Assembly (NCBI GenBank): GCA_000727475.1
Contig: KL647338.1
Span: 105,241-169,240 of the forward strand
DNA from: Sarcocystis neurona
Taxonomy: Eukaryota; Apicomplexa; Conoidasida; Eucoccidiorida; Sarcocystidae
Direction: 5' to 3'
DNA length: 64,000 nt
Shown here: positions 44,400 to 57,017 of the stretch, piece by piece
How the letters are laid out: each line of letters opens with the position of its first letter
Position numbering within the stretch: the first letter of the stretch is position 1
Made by a program: the position numbers and the translations under genes
Notes under the pieces: generated by a model
Told to the model about the DNA's origin: nothing
Databases searched by the model: none
The model's input: only the letters and a program-made list of their open reading frames with translations

Positions 44400-47300
44400 T
44401 TGCAGAGTGCAGGACTGCGTGTGTGTTGCGTACGGTTACTCATTGCTGTTTTGTTCGGCCACACGGAGACCCGCAGGGATTGCTTGAGAGTGGTAAAGGG
44501 GACAAGAAGCTCAAAGCTGAACAAGTTCGGTAGAACCGGATACAGGATGCCTGCTGAGTCTGTTGTGTGTAGCATAAAGTTCTTTGGCTACTTTTGACTG
44601 GGAAACATTGCAAATCCAGGGGAGTTTTCCTCACAAGGATGCAATAGCATAACTTAAGTGAACCTCGTATGAATCGACCATGTAGAAAGTGCAACGAGGT
44701 TCACGTAAGAACGGCCAAAATCTGGAGGCCACACACGAGAGAGAAAGTCATCACACTTTTGTGTTGCCCTCTAAAGCTTACACCTCCACTCTACCAGTTT
44801 TCGCAGTTGGCCCCACCCCACGGTTCTCCTGTGTTTCCTGGATCTGTACGGAAAACCCTACCGCATTGTGTGTGCATGTATGCTTTTCCCACTGTTCCCC
44901 CCATTATTATCGACCAATTTTCTCGTCAGATAAATTCACTTCGGGTAACTGAAGTCCTATTGTTGTCAGTGTTCCAGCGAAAGCTGCGAACGTGACAGCT
45001 CACATCGTTCGAACTCAACTAAGCTTGCAGGGCTATTATTCGTTCTTTCAGCACTAGAAAGCCCTTCCAAAACGGGAGTGCAACGGCACGGGTCTGCTGC
45101 AGTGCTTTCTCGAGGTACGTGAATACATGCAGTTGAGTGTTGCAGAAAAGCCAACGTAGCCTCACGCACCCGGCAACAAGGTGCAACAACCTAAGTGGCA
45201 GGCAGCTGCAATCCACGCTCGTGTCCTTGCTCAGATGTATCCGTACGCATATTTACAATGCATACACGTATGCAAGTTCATCCCCACTACAGATCTACAT
45301 ACTCATGCAGATGCGGTGCCTAAAGAGGCTTCTTGGCTGTTTTATCACTGATCGACTTTTTCTCAACACGAGATGCTTACGTGTAAGACTGAGACTTCAA
45401 GTGTACGTTTGACATCACGAAGACAGCCACTGCGAGACAGCTCCGTTGCACAATCTGAAGCCCAACATTGCAAAGCGCAGGATTCCGTGGCTGCCGTTGT
45501 GCTCTACACCGTAAGCGGTCAGCGTACAACACACGCACACTCCCGTTCTAATACACGTGAGAGGCTCGCCCGGTAGCTATGCTGCAGTCCATACTTCTTC
45601 CTGACTGGAGTTTTTGGAAACGCAACAAGGTTTCCACCCTGTAAGAGAACCCCACGTGCCGTCGCAGACAGGTGGCAGGACCACGGGGGACGACGCCACC
45701 AGTATCCTTTTCAGACGGCATTGAACAGATGCAGTCTAACTGGTGTGCGCATTTGGTACCGGTGCTTTTCACCAAGTTTGTCACTACTGCGTATCGCCGC
45801 TTCACAAACGTCACCGCTCTTTGAGTGTTATACGGTGTGCATCCTCCAGACGCCTCAAAAATTGCGAAGGCGCATCTAGATTGCAAAGTATGCGATGACA
45901 TGCCGGTGAGACGACATTGTAATTTCTCAAACTAAGCCCAACCTCAGCGCTCTTGAGTCCCGTTGTGGCTTTCTGAGTGCTGCGGCCGCGCCACCTACGG
46001 GTGACCTTCTGCGATAGCCGCATAGGTGTCTGTTATGGCATTTTAGTATGCACAGCCGGACTTATGCCCGCATTGTCGGTTTTGTAGTCGTAATTCTCTC
46101 TCGCACGCTACTGCGCATGATAAATAGTGCAGCAGTTCGACAGCGTCGGCTGCACTCGTGGTCTTGCGTCTATCCGTCGATTATCTCAACTCGGTTTTCG
46201 AAAGTGATGTAATGACAATTCCTGAAACGTGCCACAGTACAGGCTTTTTGCACATTTTCCCGCGTCTCTGCAGAGTGAGACCTTCATCTGTGCTTCTTAC
46301 CAGTGCCTAGTCACCCCTGTGAAGAACACCTTCCAGCTGTGCCAGACTTTTGAGTACCTATGAGCTACGCTGCTTATATTCCGCCTGCATCTGGACGAAC
46401 GACGGACCATGTTCCTGACCATGCGAAAACTTATTCCGTTACGGAGGACAATCTGTTCTCTGGTTGTACTCGTATTCGTCACAACCTAAGCACCCCGTCT
46501 CCTCTCCTACAGTTTCCGTTATGCGCCTAGTGAACACTAGGCCCACTCGGTGCTATTCTTTCACACGTTCTTCATGCACTTAGGGATATTCCTACACAGA
46601 ATTCCGTCTCGGGACAAAGTCAGTCTGGTATCAAAGCCATTTTTTTGAAAGGTAGGCAAACACGTTGTAAAGCGGCAGCTAATAGCAGTTCATCCGCAGC
46701 TATTTTAAAAACCGTCAGGTATGCTTTTTCAGTGTGGTATCAGCCAGTGTTTTCAGTTCTGTGAGAAAGTCTCATATACGACAATCGAAGTGACGCACAT
46801 CAGTGGAGCCGTAGAGGCCATCAAACGCATTGTACACATAATCCAGTTGCTGAGTCCCCTCTTGATTCTGCAGGGGACAAACAGGAAAAGTCGTCAGGCC
46901 ATCGATCCCGATTTACTGGGAGGCAGGCGGCTGGAGTTTTCGCTCTTTGCTCAAGTTGTTCGATCCCCCGTCTTGTAAGACGCTGCTCCATAATGGACTT
47001 CTGCATTGACACGTGGGTCGTATTGTGACAGGTGCAAACTGCGACACAACTGCTTGACATACATTGTCACTGGTGCGAGCAAGTCGCACCTACAGGTCTC
47101 CGCTGTTGCTGCTGCCTCACTTCTTTCTTACCGATTTTGCAAATGAAGAATCCACAAGACGCGCCTTGTACAGGAGAACGTTTAGACGCATTAGTCACGT
47201 CACCGGAAAATGTTGAAACACGTGCTGACGCAGATCCAAGACATTCATTGACCGGCCTGTCACGGCGTTACTGGCTCGGTTCTAACGAGGATATATATGG

Positions 47301-49300
47301 GTACAGGTTCACTGGGGGAAAAACGCATACGAAACTGCATTTTCTACTTTAGATCGGGGGAGCAGTCGTCATTATGCTGTTCGTTGGCCGCTTCCTTTCT
47401 CCACGGCGCACAATCGCAGAGAGATCACAACGCTATTGTCCAAGCTGACAAGCGAATATCCCCTCGACGTATATACGGGCGCGCACTGCTGAGTGTGCTT
47501 GTCAACCGTCATTAGCATCTTCGTAAACTGACCTGAGCCTCTTGACCACCAGGCAGCGCACTTGCGCATGCCCGCGAGGGTCATCCAAGGACAGGTGGTC
47601 GGTGTGTCAGCGTAAGAACAAATCCTCCACAGTGCCGCGGCATCACTCTGGTGCTCAAGGACTTGAAATGATGCAGCTGCGTCCACAAGCAAGCACGTGA
47701 TTTGGTTGTTCAAACGTCCCAGCAAAAATGACGGGCGCAGCAGCTGTGTTATATAAACAGCTGCGCGCGAGTCCTTTCGCTGCAACAAATATAGCTCTGC
47801 GCAACACGGAAGCTCAACTCACACTCACGAGTGTACGGGACTTTGTCTGAGCAAAGCAGTTCTGCCGGTCACAATACGAAGGTAGCACGTGGGTGAATGG
47901 AAGGCTGCGTCACTACATTCAAGAGCTGTAGCTCTTTTTGTTTCCATGGTAGGCCGCCGCTAACCTCCACGTGCAACATCGTCAGAGACAGACAACCTTG
48001 TGCACAATCGTGTTCTAGGTATACCCGCCATCAGTTGAGGACCGCTTTCGCATCTCGTTCTTTACTGCTATCCACAGGCGAGTTGCGGTAAACTACCGTC
48101 CCTCCACTTTAGCTGCCGAATATGTCCGCCGGGTTGTTTACGCAGTCTTCATGTTCTGAGAACTACTTTGGCAGATTTAATATCCGTAAGTTCGGGTTTT
48201 TGTGCAGTTCTGTTCTCGAAACCCGTGTATACCTCAAAAAACGATGCTGCATCCCACCTTCCGGTTGCGCAGCTACCAGGAGAGTTTTCTTCATATCCAC
48301 CACGTACGCCAAAGGAAAAACACTATTCTACTTTCCTACATAGCTCCAAGTACATTGACACTTTGAAAGCTGTGCAGTCTTCAAGTGCAGTTCAATTCGC
48401 GTCTGAATTCTGAGCACTGCACGGGCGTAACTCGAAACTCTTTAATGGACTCGTGCATCTCCTCCTTAGTTTTCATGTTGTTTCTCCAGATGGAGCGTCA
48501 ATGTTTTGTGCTACGGCCGTGGAATATGGCGTCGCTCCACATTGCGAAGCAACGAGAGTAAGCGGCAGCCTGCGATGCTTTAGCCTACAGTTTCGACGCG
48601 GCGTCACAATCGTATCCCTCAGCTGTCCACTTTCCGCAGCACCTTCGCATGACGGGGCAGTGGCAGCTGTCTGTAGTCGTTTTAGCGTTGACACGCGTCG
48701 ATGCAATCTAATGAATGTCTTTGACGCATACTCTCCTCTTTGGGCAAACCTGTGCGGGTCTTCGTCCCCTACCCGAGAATGAGAAGACACGATGTTATTC
48801 TTTTCGGCAGCGCTCGCGTACCGTTTCGTTTGGTGTGCAAGTCGTCCTCATTGGTTCAACAGCACCTCAGCTACAGAGGAGGAGATCACAGGATCTTAAC
48901 CTAAACACGTGTTCGACTTCGAAAGCAAGCACGGACACCCTTTTGCACAAGAATCCGCTTTACAGATCTGTAGAAGAGGACTCCGCTGCTCCGGAACAGT
49001 AACGGTGAGCAAAACGTCGGTTTACCGAAGACAGAATCCTCTACTGCCCTCGTTGTTGCACAGAATCACGCCCTGTGGCTTTAAAAGCTGACGACAAGGT
49101 CTCGATGTAACACTTGGCAGTCCCCACGAGCTGTAGTACCATAAAGGACGAACCTGCTACTGATATCTACGTCCTCTAGTGCCGCTTGCTGACCCCGCCC
49201 GCCAGTCCTCCTGAGGCAATCACCATTCTTACTCGTGTTTTCTTCTCTACATTCGTCGACGTTAAAAAAGAAAAAAAGATGCTGCACAGAAGTTTTGCTG
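44400..49300. other. No gene recognised
   Basis: Frames are 110 codons or shorter, apart from overlapping - strand frames of 117 and 138 codons. A 106-codon + frame at 47,032-47,352 is polar towards its end (DALVTSPENVETRADADPRH) but has no copy, signal or known motif. Nothing is supported well enough to name. Confidence 0.4.
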
Positions 49301-49399
49301 TCACACTGGTTCAGCCAATGTTCTTCGTCCTTTCAAGTTTGGTCCGGTGAGCCGTCTTGTCCTCAGGAACTGAACGTCCGCTGAAGACGCAATCGGCTC

Positions 49400-50469
49400 A
49401 ATACGGCTGCAGCGCAAAAGCGGCGTTTCTTCTTCGTCAGCCACGATATATATGCGCCACTCTGTGGCATTGTTCAGGCCCTAAATTCCACACAGCGTGG
49501 AAACTTGACGGAATCACGGAAGAGTTCAAGACAGAGGAGGCAATTCTCGTTTTGGAAAACAACACATGGGAGCTTCATGTAAGGCTGATGATTGCGCGCT
49601 TGCATGCGTGATGAGGTCGGCAGTTCTTTCACACTGTAAAAACTACCGAGGCACTGTGAAATCAGCAACACAGATCTCACGTCTTTAGCATCTCTGCGGT
49701 ACGTTTTGAATAGTAAAAGACGGAATTGCGGTCGTCGTGAAATTTCGGAAACGGGATATGAGGATGCGGCAGAACTGGACAACATATGTCTTACAGGAAA
49801 ACGCCGTTGACAGCTTTTGTTCTCCGCAAGTCTCGAAGGAAAAAAGACGTGGAGGTACACATTATAGGGGCAGTCAACGTATCACGCACACTGAATCTGG
49901 CTTTCCCGGCTTGAATCCCACAAGTCTAGGGCCGACAGAACTGACATATTATCACGGACTTCAGGAAGCTCAGCTTTTCTGTCCTTCCACGGCCCTGGGA
50001 ACCTTTTCCACCATGAAGTTTAACTAAACACGTATAGGTTTGCCAGCACAGAAACAGCTAGAGAGTGCAGTCAGCAAACCAGCTCACAAGTCTACAGATG
50101 TGAGACGACTTAATCCTGCCCTTTCACCTACAGATGTTCCGATTCTATTTAAAAGGCGCACATGTGTTCTGCATGTTTTCCGTAACCGCTTCGAATCTTC
50201 TGACGGGATGCGAGTAAAACAGGACAAGCCGGCACCACCAAAGCACACTGCGCTGGATGCATGGTGCAGATTTCCTCACGGTGTGGGTGGCGGCTTGTAA
50301 CCGCGAGGTTGCAGGGGCGGAGGGAAATCCCTATTTTCTTGTGTTGTCAGCAACGTATGACGCAGCAGTCATGCAGGAAGATATTTGGAATGCGACAGAG
50401 TCCTTGAGACTGGTCAACGTGCCGCCGACAACGGGAGTCAGTATGAACCAAGAAGGTTTCGCTCTATAG
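49400..50469 (+). CDS. Candidate multi-exon coding region, unknown
   Basis: Three + strand open blocks look protein-like: 49,490-49,611 (EEFKTEEAILVLENNTWELH), 50,040-50,300 (SAVSKPAHKSTDVRRLN, KQDKPAPPKHTALDAW) and 50,257-50,469 (FLTVWVAACNREVAGAEGN, ATYDAAVMQEDIWNATESL, ending NQEGFAL). The last two overlap in different frames near 50,270, where GTGCAG could serve as a 3' splice site. The polar, Asn/Glu-containing composition differs from the Ser/Arg/Cys-rich look of chance frames here. No family is recognised and exon joins are guesses. Confidence 0.25.
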
Positions 50470-51511
50470 TCCGCATGTCCGTCCGCTTCTTCCACCTTGC
50501 GGTGGGTGTCGACACAATGAGCTGAGGGCATTTAGGTTACTGCCAGTACCTACAAGACGCTGAAGTAAATCAACTCCCCTCGCAAAACCGAATGCAAATC
50601 AAGCAAGCCTAAACAGAAACGCAGCCCCCCCGGGTAAGGGGTTGCAGCCCAAGTCGACAACCTTTGTTTCAGTTTCTTATATCGGTAGGTATTTCTACAT
50701 CATGTCTTGTGCTGGTCTTCCAATCTGTGTCAGTTAGAGAAGCCTCTTCTCCATTGGACAAGTACCTGCTTGCACCTCTCTTAGTGTTGCTGATGAGATC
50801 CATTATTTGTATTCACTCTTGAACATAATAAAGAAGGAGATTCCTCATCTTGCTCTCTCCCACCTGAGCTTGACCACAGAAAAGGCGCGTCCGGAAGACA
50901 TCCTATCTAAACCCTCCCGGAAAGACGAAGTACAAAAACGTTTTGTGACTATTACTATCCACAGGTAGAATGCCTGTAGACTACGTTGTTTGAGGAGAAA
51001 CACCACTGATCAGGCAGTCCTGCGACTTGGAGAACAGGAAAACCGCACTAGCGCTTGCGAGCAGCTTACAGGTCCATCTACACACGTCGCAGGCTAACAG
51101 TCACGTAGAGAAACTAGCATGTTACAGTCCCCTTACTGCCACCTAGGTTAGCGGCACGATGCCCTCTCCCACGGGACAGAGTTAATTTGATTTCGAGACC
51201 CTTGGATCCTGCACTAAAACATCTTCTGTACGAGGTGCCTCGCAGTTGGTAGCCATGGACGCATACGCGGTCACTCGTGTCGTTCAAATTAGGTTGGGAA
51301 TCTTCGAGGGGCTACCCTTGAAAGAATCTCTGTGTCACTGCGTGGCCCTTAGGGTGCCACACACCATCCGGTGGAGCACAGCAGATGCAGCAGTCAGTGT
51401 CTAAAGAAACAGGCGTTCTGTTCCTGCAGTAAAGGCACCAAGGAAAATCCGTGAACACAAGTCTTCGTCCACCTGGAATCGAGTACTTTTTCAAAGGGCG
51501 AAGTTCTGCCC

Positions 51512-52213
51512 TTGCTGTTGCCGCCTACGACAACGAACGCCCTGTTACTCTGTCGGTTCCAGATTCGGAGGGCTAAGGAGCCTTTCAAAACAGCGATACG
51601 TCCTATCGTACGACGACAAAGTGTCGACGTAGAGAAAGAAAGGCTCCGGGTTGAGACATTGCCGTCCGCAGGCCAGTCGTCGACTCTGTGGAATTCTTGT
51701 GATCTCTTCCATGCTTGGACTATTTCAGCGCGAAACATTTTTTTGATGAATAACGAAGCAGCACATAATCTAGGACGACTGTACAACGCGGTCGTACAAC
51801 AATCCTTACTGTTGTTCTTCCCCAAGTGGAAGACAGCACAGGTCTCCGATTCGTCGCCGCTGGAGACTCAAATTGATGTTATCGTCCAGAGGAACCAGTT
51901 CAGGCCTCAAAAAGACTGGCACGCCATCGAAAAAGCGACGCTGTACTTTCGTCACTGCCTTCACGAACAACAAGAAGCTCACCAGGGTATATCGCGGTAT
52001 GGTTCAAGCTGGCTGTCTCATGGTTGCACCCGATTCTACGGCGAAATATCACAACAGAATATTAGCGGCCACAGGAAAACTCTGGTGCTTTGTGCACACC
52101 GGACGCTAGACGACAAAAGGTTCGCGCTAGCGAAGAACTCCAATAATCTGGCGAAGCGCGCACATTTGTGTTCAGCTGGTTTTTTATGGATGGAGCTACC
52201 TACCTGTTGCTGA
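51512..52213 (+). CDS. Candidate ORF, 233 codons, unknown
   Basis: A mixed, polar composition with RPIVRRQSVDVEKERLRVE, NNEAAHNLGRLYNAVVQQ and DWHAIEKATLYFRHCLHEQQ, which look helical. A second + frame inside it (51,873-52,109; AFTNNKKLTRVYRGMVQAG) is also protein-like, so the reading frame is uncertain or a frameshift is present. The initiating codon is TTG-like rather than a clear ATG. No repeats, membrane segments or known domain seen. Confidence 0.25.
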   Translation: MLLPPTTTNALLLCRFQIRRAKEPFKTAIRPIVRRQSVDVEKERLRVETLPSAGQSSTLWNSCDLFHAWTISARNIFLMNNEAAHNLGRLYNAVVQQSLLLFFPKWKTAQVSDSSPLETQIDVIVQRNQFRPQKDWHAIEKATLYFRHCLHEQQEAHQGISRYGSSWLSHGCTRFYGEISQQNISGHRKTLVLCAHRTLDDKRFALAKNSNNLAKRAHLCSAGFLWMELPTCC

Positions 52214-55200
52214 GGTTCCGTCAGGTTGAAAGACCTTCTGCCAAGGCAGCGCAGTCGTGCACTGATTCTAGCATGTAAAGAATTTCAGGGTCTCAAGAAG
52301 AGAGAAGACTAACAAGCCCAGTTGCTGCGCAGATGTGTTGAGGAAAGAAAAGCAGCGGCTTCCCAGAGTTTTCTCTCTGTCCTCAACATATATTAGTTGC
52401 GATCGATATACCACAGCTTCGCGCACTTTCAACACCAGTTCAAATATGTACACCAATTGACTTCAACTTGCGGCCTAAACGGAGAGATTGACGCCATATG
52501 CTGTAGCTCTGGATCCATACGCCATTATTCATCTAGGACAGGCAAGAACACGGACAGCGACAACTGATAGAATTCGCCCTACATTTCGTCATTCTCACGA
52601 GATGTTTTTCAGTCACTCACAGTGAGTAGATATTACACGGGGCTTCTGCCATGCTCTGTATTCCCCGAAGCGTTTGACCTAACCTATCACTCACGCAGCA
52701 TTTGCACTATTACAATTTTGCAACAATATCAGTGGGGTCGCCACTCTAGATTCAATGGCGAATGGTTCTTCGTTCTAGTGGTTGTACTGCGCGCAAATCT
52801 GAAAGAGGTTTGCAGAGAGCTGCAGGCTGCGGAGACGCGAAGGTGACCTCTCGCCTGTCCTGTTCTACGTAAGAGATAGGGTTTCGCTGAAATATCACTA
52901 TGTGTTGCAGATAAGTGAAAAATTTTAGTGGGGCATCAATGAGAGGCGGTCAGTGGGTTGTGTCCGTATCTGCCCTCAGGTTACTACATACCTGCAGTAG
53001 ACCCCTTGTACAGTTTTGAGTAATCCAGGTGGCCTTCCTCTTACACACCTGCACTGACATTAAATCATGGACTTTTGTTTCAGTGCGTCATCGAGCGGGT
53101 GCAAAGGGAGAGCTGAAAAACTGCAACGTTTGGCTTAAGTTATTACCCAGAGGAAGAGCCAGCAAGCCAACAGCGTTGTCTCAAAGCTTTCATCCTTTTA
53201 GAAATCGTATCCGCCTAGTTCCGCACAATCTTCCTTCTCTCTTCCTTTGCAAGTTACCCGATCTCTTGCTACACACTCCGGGCACTTTACGTTTTAAACG
53301 AAGCAGCACTCGTCCATTATCGGCCAGTGTGCTGAGGGGCCGCGTCAATCAGACAAGAAGGAGGTACGGTGCACGTCCACGGGTTGTTCGTCCTTAATTT
53401 TCCCCCAATATGTAACATCGTAAGGCTTTAAAAATGTAGCCGATTCAGTCAGATTTGCTTCCCAAATGTCGCCTTTGTGGAGCACTTCTTAATACTTTGT
53501 GCAGTGGTTTTGAGAGGGAATGCACCACACTCCTGGACTTGGTAGCACTTAATCCGCAACGCACGAACGTACTTTTACTGAAGGGTCCTTCTTTTGACCT
53601 TCCTTGACAAATAGTGTGTACCACATAATCAGGCGGCCAATATATACTCCAAGGTGCCTCAAAACGTTTTCTCTACCAAGCTTCCTGCCATTCATCTGGA
53701 GACACATGTTGTGGTGCTCCGTAACCACTAGGCTGCATTCCCCTGTGTGGGCTACTTCCATCTGGGGGTAGCTCAGAAGAACAAGTGAAAATAATTCCGC
53801 TTGAGAAGTCCAAAACGGGTTCGTCGCCGGAGAGCGAAGCTTCTGAATAAAGCAGCCCTAAAGTTTATTATGACCGTGTTCACTATTCTATGGTGGCGAA
53901 TTAGAGGCGAGTTGATAGAGCATACTTCAAACTTATGCGGTGTTTGTCATACCGCGCTGACAAAGACTCCTTGATCCAGATTGCCTGAACAGGTCTCGTT
54001 CTCTAATAGGAGGCACTAGGGTTTAGCCAGGGCCGCTACTTCGATGAGTCAAGCGTCCAGTCTATTCTGTAACGCACGCAAGTCGTTCTGCGTCGGGCTC
54101 TGCTGGCACGGTTTTTCCTCTCTCCGGCGTACCCCTTCTTATACTTCACACTCGCCAAAATTATTCCGTGTGCGCAAAACGACTTTGACAGCTTCATGAA
54201 GTGATTCGCATTTGTCAACGTAGCAGCAAAGCACTAAGATCATGCTGCTTTTCTGTTGGAGTGCTTTCCTGTGACACTCGACTACATATGGTGCAGGGAA
54301 TCATGAAAGACGAGACAATGAGGTCGATCAGAACTGCCGAGCGGACCGCACCCTGCCAGAGGTGTCGCTCTACGATAGTAGGTGCACTGCAGGTACTGGG
54401 TGCACCATCTTCTACTCTTCGGTTTCCACTGCTTGACGAGTATCTCTTACTGTCACCGTTTAATGGAATCACAGGCGGGCGCATTCTTCCCTCAGATGCA
54501 AACATATGCTTAGGATCTCCCAACAGCGTGCGCTGTCCGGGTAATATCCGTCAATGGCATCAGTTCCCAACTTAGTATTGATTGTGTGTCTCGCGTGTGT
54601 TACGGGCAACGAGTTATCCGTGGAATTCGTGTTTCTGCCAGCGCTACCGTCTGTATAAACAAGCTGAGTATATCATTCCCTAGTTATACATCATTGTGAC
54701 GGTGACAGCGCAGTTTGGGTGCCTTTCACTCTTCGAAGGATGGAACAATCTATATTACCGCGTTTCCTAAGCTCAATAGAGCACAGTATCAGAAGCTACA
54801 GCCCTTTCTGTGCTCAGCACCCATTATATTTCCGGCTTTTCTGGGGCGATTCCACGAGAACACGATATTAATACGTACGTTGTACTATAAAAGCTAATAA
54901 ACGTTACTGTCTGGAATGCGGTTACCATATGGCAAAAGACGAGTTGAACCTGGCGGATCCTTGTCACTCATAAATTTGGCAGGTATTAAATGATTAAACA
55001 GTAACATTGCGAGACCGCAGCACTGAGGGGCTTCAACTACGTTCGCTTTCAGCGCTGAACGTGACGTGTCACTCGTCGCTTTCTGGGCTGCCGGCACCAC
55101 ATTTACACCAAGGATTAGTCAACGGTGCTCGCATGAAATCAACCGGTCGGTATAGATTCTGTGGAGCCTGTAACATGACCTAAATTGCGAACAACGTAGG

Positions 55201-56574
55201 CGACGTGCCTCTGGCGAAAGCAGAATGCTACGAGAGTGCGCTACGTACCATTTTGCGAGCGCAGAACAATTTAAAGTGCACGCCTACAGTTAATGTGACG
55301 CCACAAAAAAGTTCAGTTTGTCCACATGTGAAACGGTCAACCCTCCGACCGCGAGCTTCGATTCAAGCAACCTGCGCAACCTGCGCTCTCCAGTTGGATT
55401 CCCCCAACTGCCTGTCTTCATCAATATTATATTGGTTTAGGGTGCTCTCATATACGTTATGCGCAGTGGGTCATCTGTAATGATTGGTTCTTCACTTGCT
55501 CTACGACTAACAGAAACGAGCAAGATTTCCCTTCGTACAACTGACAATTACTAATTCATCCGCGCAAGCGTCTCAGCCGATTTTGCGCCGTTGGTGGACC
55601 TACACTCGCCGCCCGCCGGAGGGCGACACCTTTGACATAGCCTACCGTTTCAGGGGAAATTATCAACATATCTAAAACAAGGTGTCGCATGTCCCCTGAG
55701 TCCAGATATGTTGCGGACATGCTGACGATATAATCTTTCGTGTCCTGAACAATTTTCTTATTCTGTCGTGCATACGTGTACGAATGTTTGTGCACAGTTA
55801 CACCACAAAGAGGAAATCAATTGTCGCCTCAATGCGTACATGCCTCCTTTCCCACCGCAAAAGGGAAGGAGAAGGCTAGTCTGCTTTTCAGTCAATACGC
55901 CATTAGTTCTTAAGATGGGAAGGTTTCTTTCCGGACACTCTCTTCCTTAGTCATACGTTTGCAAGACTCAAAAGTGCTTAAATCTAGCGTACACGGGCAC
56001 CGTAGAGATGGCTAGTTTCTCACCTGACGGCGTTGTCCAAAATATTCGTCTATAGAATTGGTCAAAGCGACAGGTCAAAAAAAAAACTCAAGTGTATGTC
56101 ACGTACTGTGAAAATCCATCTATTTTATTGTCTCGAACGCGCAGCAGCGTGAAATGCATGGCGAATAAATTTCCTTGTTCAACCGACTTCAGCTACACTC
56201 TGCAGTCAAGAAATATGGAGCTAGGCTCTTAGATAACGTCCGCCTGCAACACTGGACGACCTTTCAGTCCTTATATTCTTTATTCAGCTTCCGCAACCCC
56301 TACCGTGGGCCGACATTTAGCCGATCCGCCTGCTGGTATGCTACACGTTTAACAGTTTCACATTGACCCCAAAGCCCCCGCTGTTGCACAGTCCTCCCTA
56401 TCTGTTTCCCCTAATTAACATTGAACCGCGCAGTTCATCAGTATTTCCTCGAAGGCCACAAGGCGTACACATCCCAATTTTACACGGTCAGCTACTGTCC
56501 TACTTCTGTGTGGTGAAGGTCTGACGAAATGTTTAATCCGAAGCACATTCCGTGCCCCCCTAAACTGTAAACAA
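52214..56574. other. No gene recognised
   Basis: Only short frames; the best are 122 codons (53,029-53,397, + strand, basic and Leu-rich) and 124 codons (54,201-54,575, + strand). Neither has a motif or a second copy that I could see. Confidence 0.4.
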
Positions 56575-56760
56575 TAAAAAGTAAAACCCTGGAGTCTAGA
56601 AAGCCTGAAAACCTAAAACACCAATAGCTAACCTAGACACCCTGAGGGCATCAAATCATAAGGCCTAAAAACTAAAAACACCAAATGCTAAGTCCTAAAC
56701 GGTAAAAAACTCTAAAGACCCTGAAAAACACCTAAACAATAAAAACTCTTCAGTACGTCG
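56575..56760 (+). repeat. Degenerate telomere-like (CCTAAA-type) patch
   Basis: Many short words of the AAACCCT/CCTAAAA type (AAAACCCTGG, AACCTAAAAC, GGCCTAAAAAC, AAGTCCTAAAC, CACCTAAACA) separated by unrelated bases. The apicomplexan telomere repeat is AAACCCT, so this may be an eroded interstitial telomere tract, or simply a low-complexity A/C-rich patch. Confidence 0.55.
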
Positions 56761-57017
56761 TTACTCCGTGTCCGAGAGGCCTCGTCGTGTCCTACGTACC
56801 CCATAAGTGCGTGTCTGCTCTCTTGCGGATAAAAATCCCTCCACTGTCTTGTTCACTGGGATTACTGCCTCCTGGAGATCACCTGTTCCAAAATCGAAAC
56901 CCACTTACTCACTGCCTGCATAAGTGTTACTGAAGCCTCAACAGGAAATGGTGTCAAGCTCCCCTAGAGATTCGTAGGCAACCAATCCCGGAAACCATTC
57001 CAGAGACGTCAGGAGAC

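Larger units (their letters stand above)
37790..44400 (-). repeat. Second tandem array, about four diverged 1.7-2.1-kb units
   Basis: Similar landmarks recur at about 37.88, 39.55, 41.66 and 43.34 kb. Examples are TTGCTGGTGGAGAC (39,617) with CTGTTGGTGGAGAC (43,395), TAGACGCAGTAG (39,713 and 43,596), and CTGTGTAGGAAGGA (39,900 and 43,701). On the - strand related peptides are GLHQRAKQ, RLHQQIKT and SLHQQTKT; the 41.66-kb unit has only CLSLRHL, matching CLPLRHL of the last unit. The + strand is purine-rich throughout. Units are too diverged to align fully by hand. Whether the family is an outlying SAG-like branch or unrelated is not known. Confidence 0.5.
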
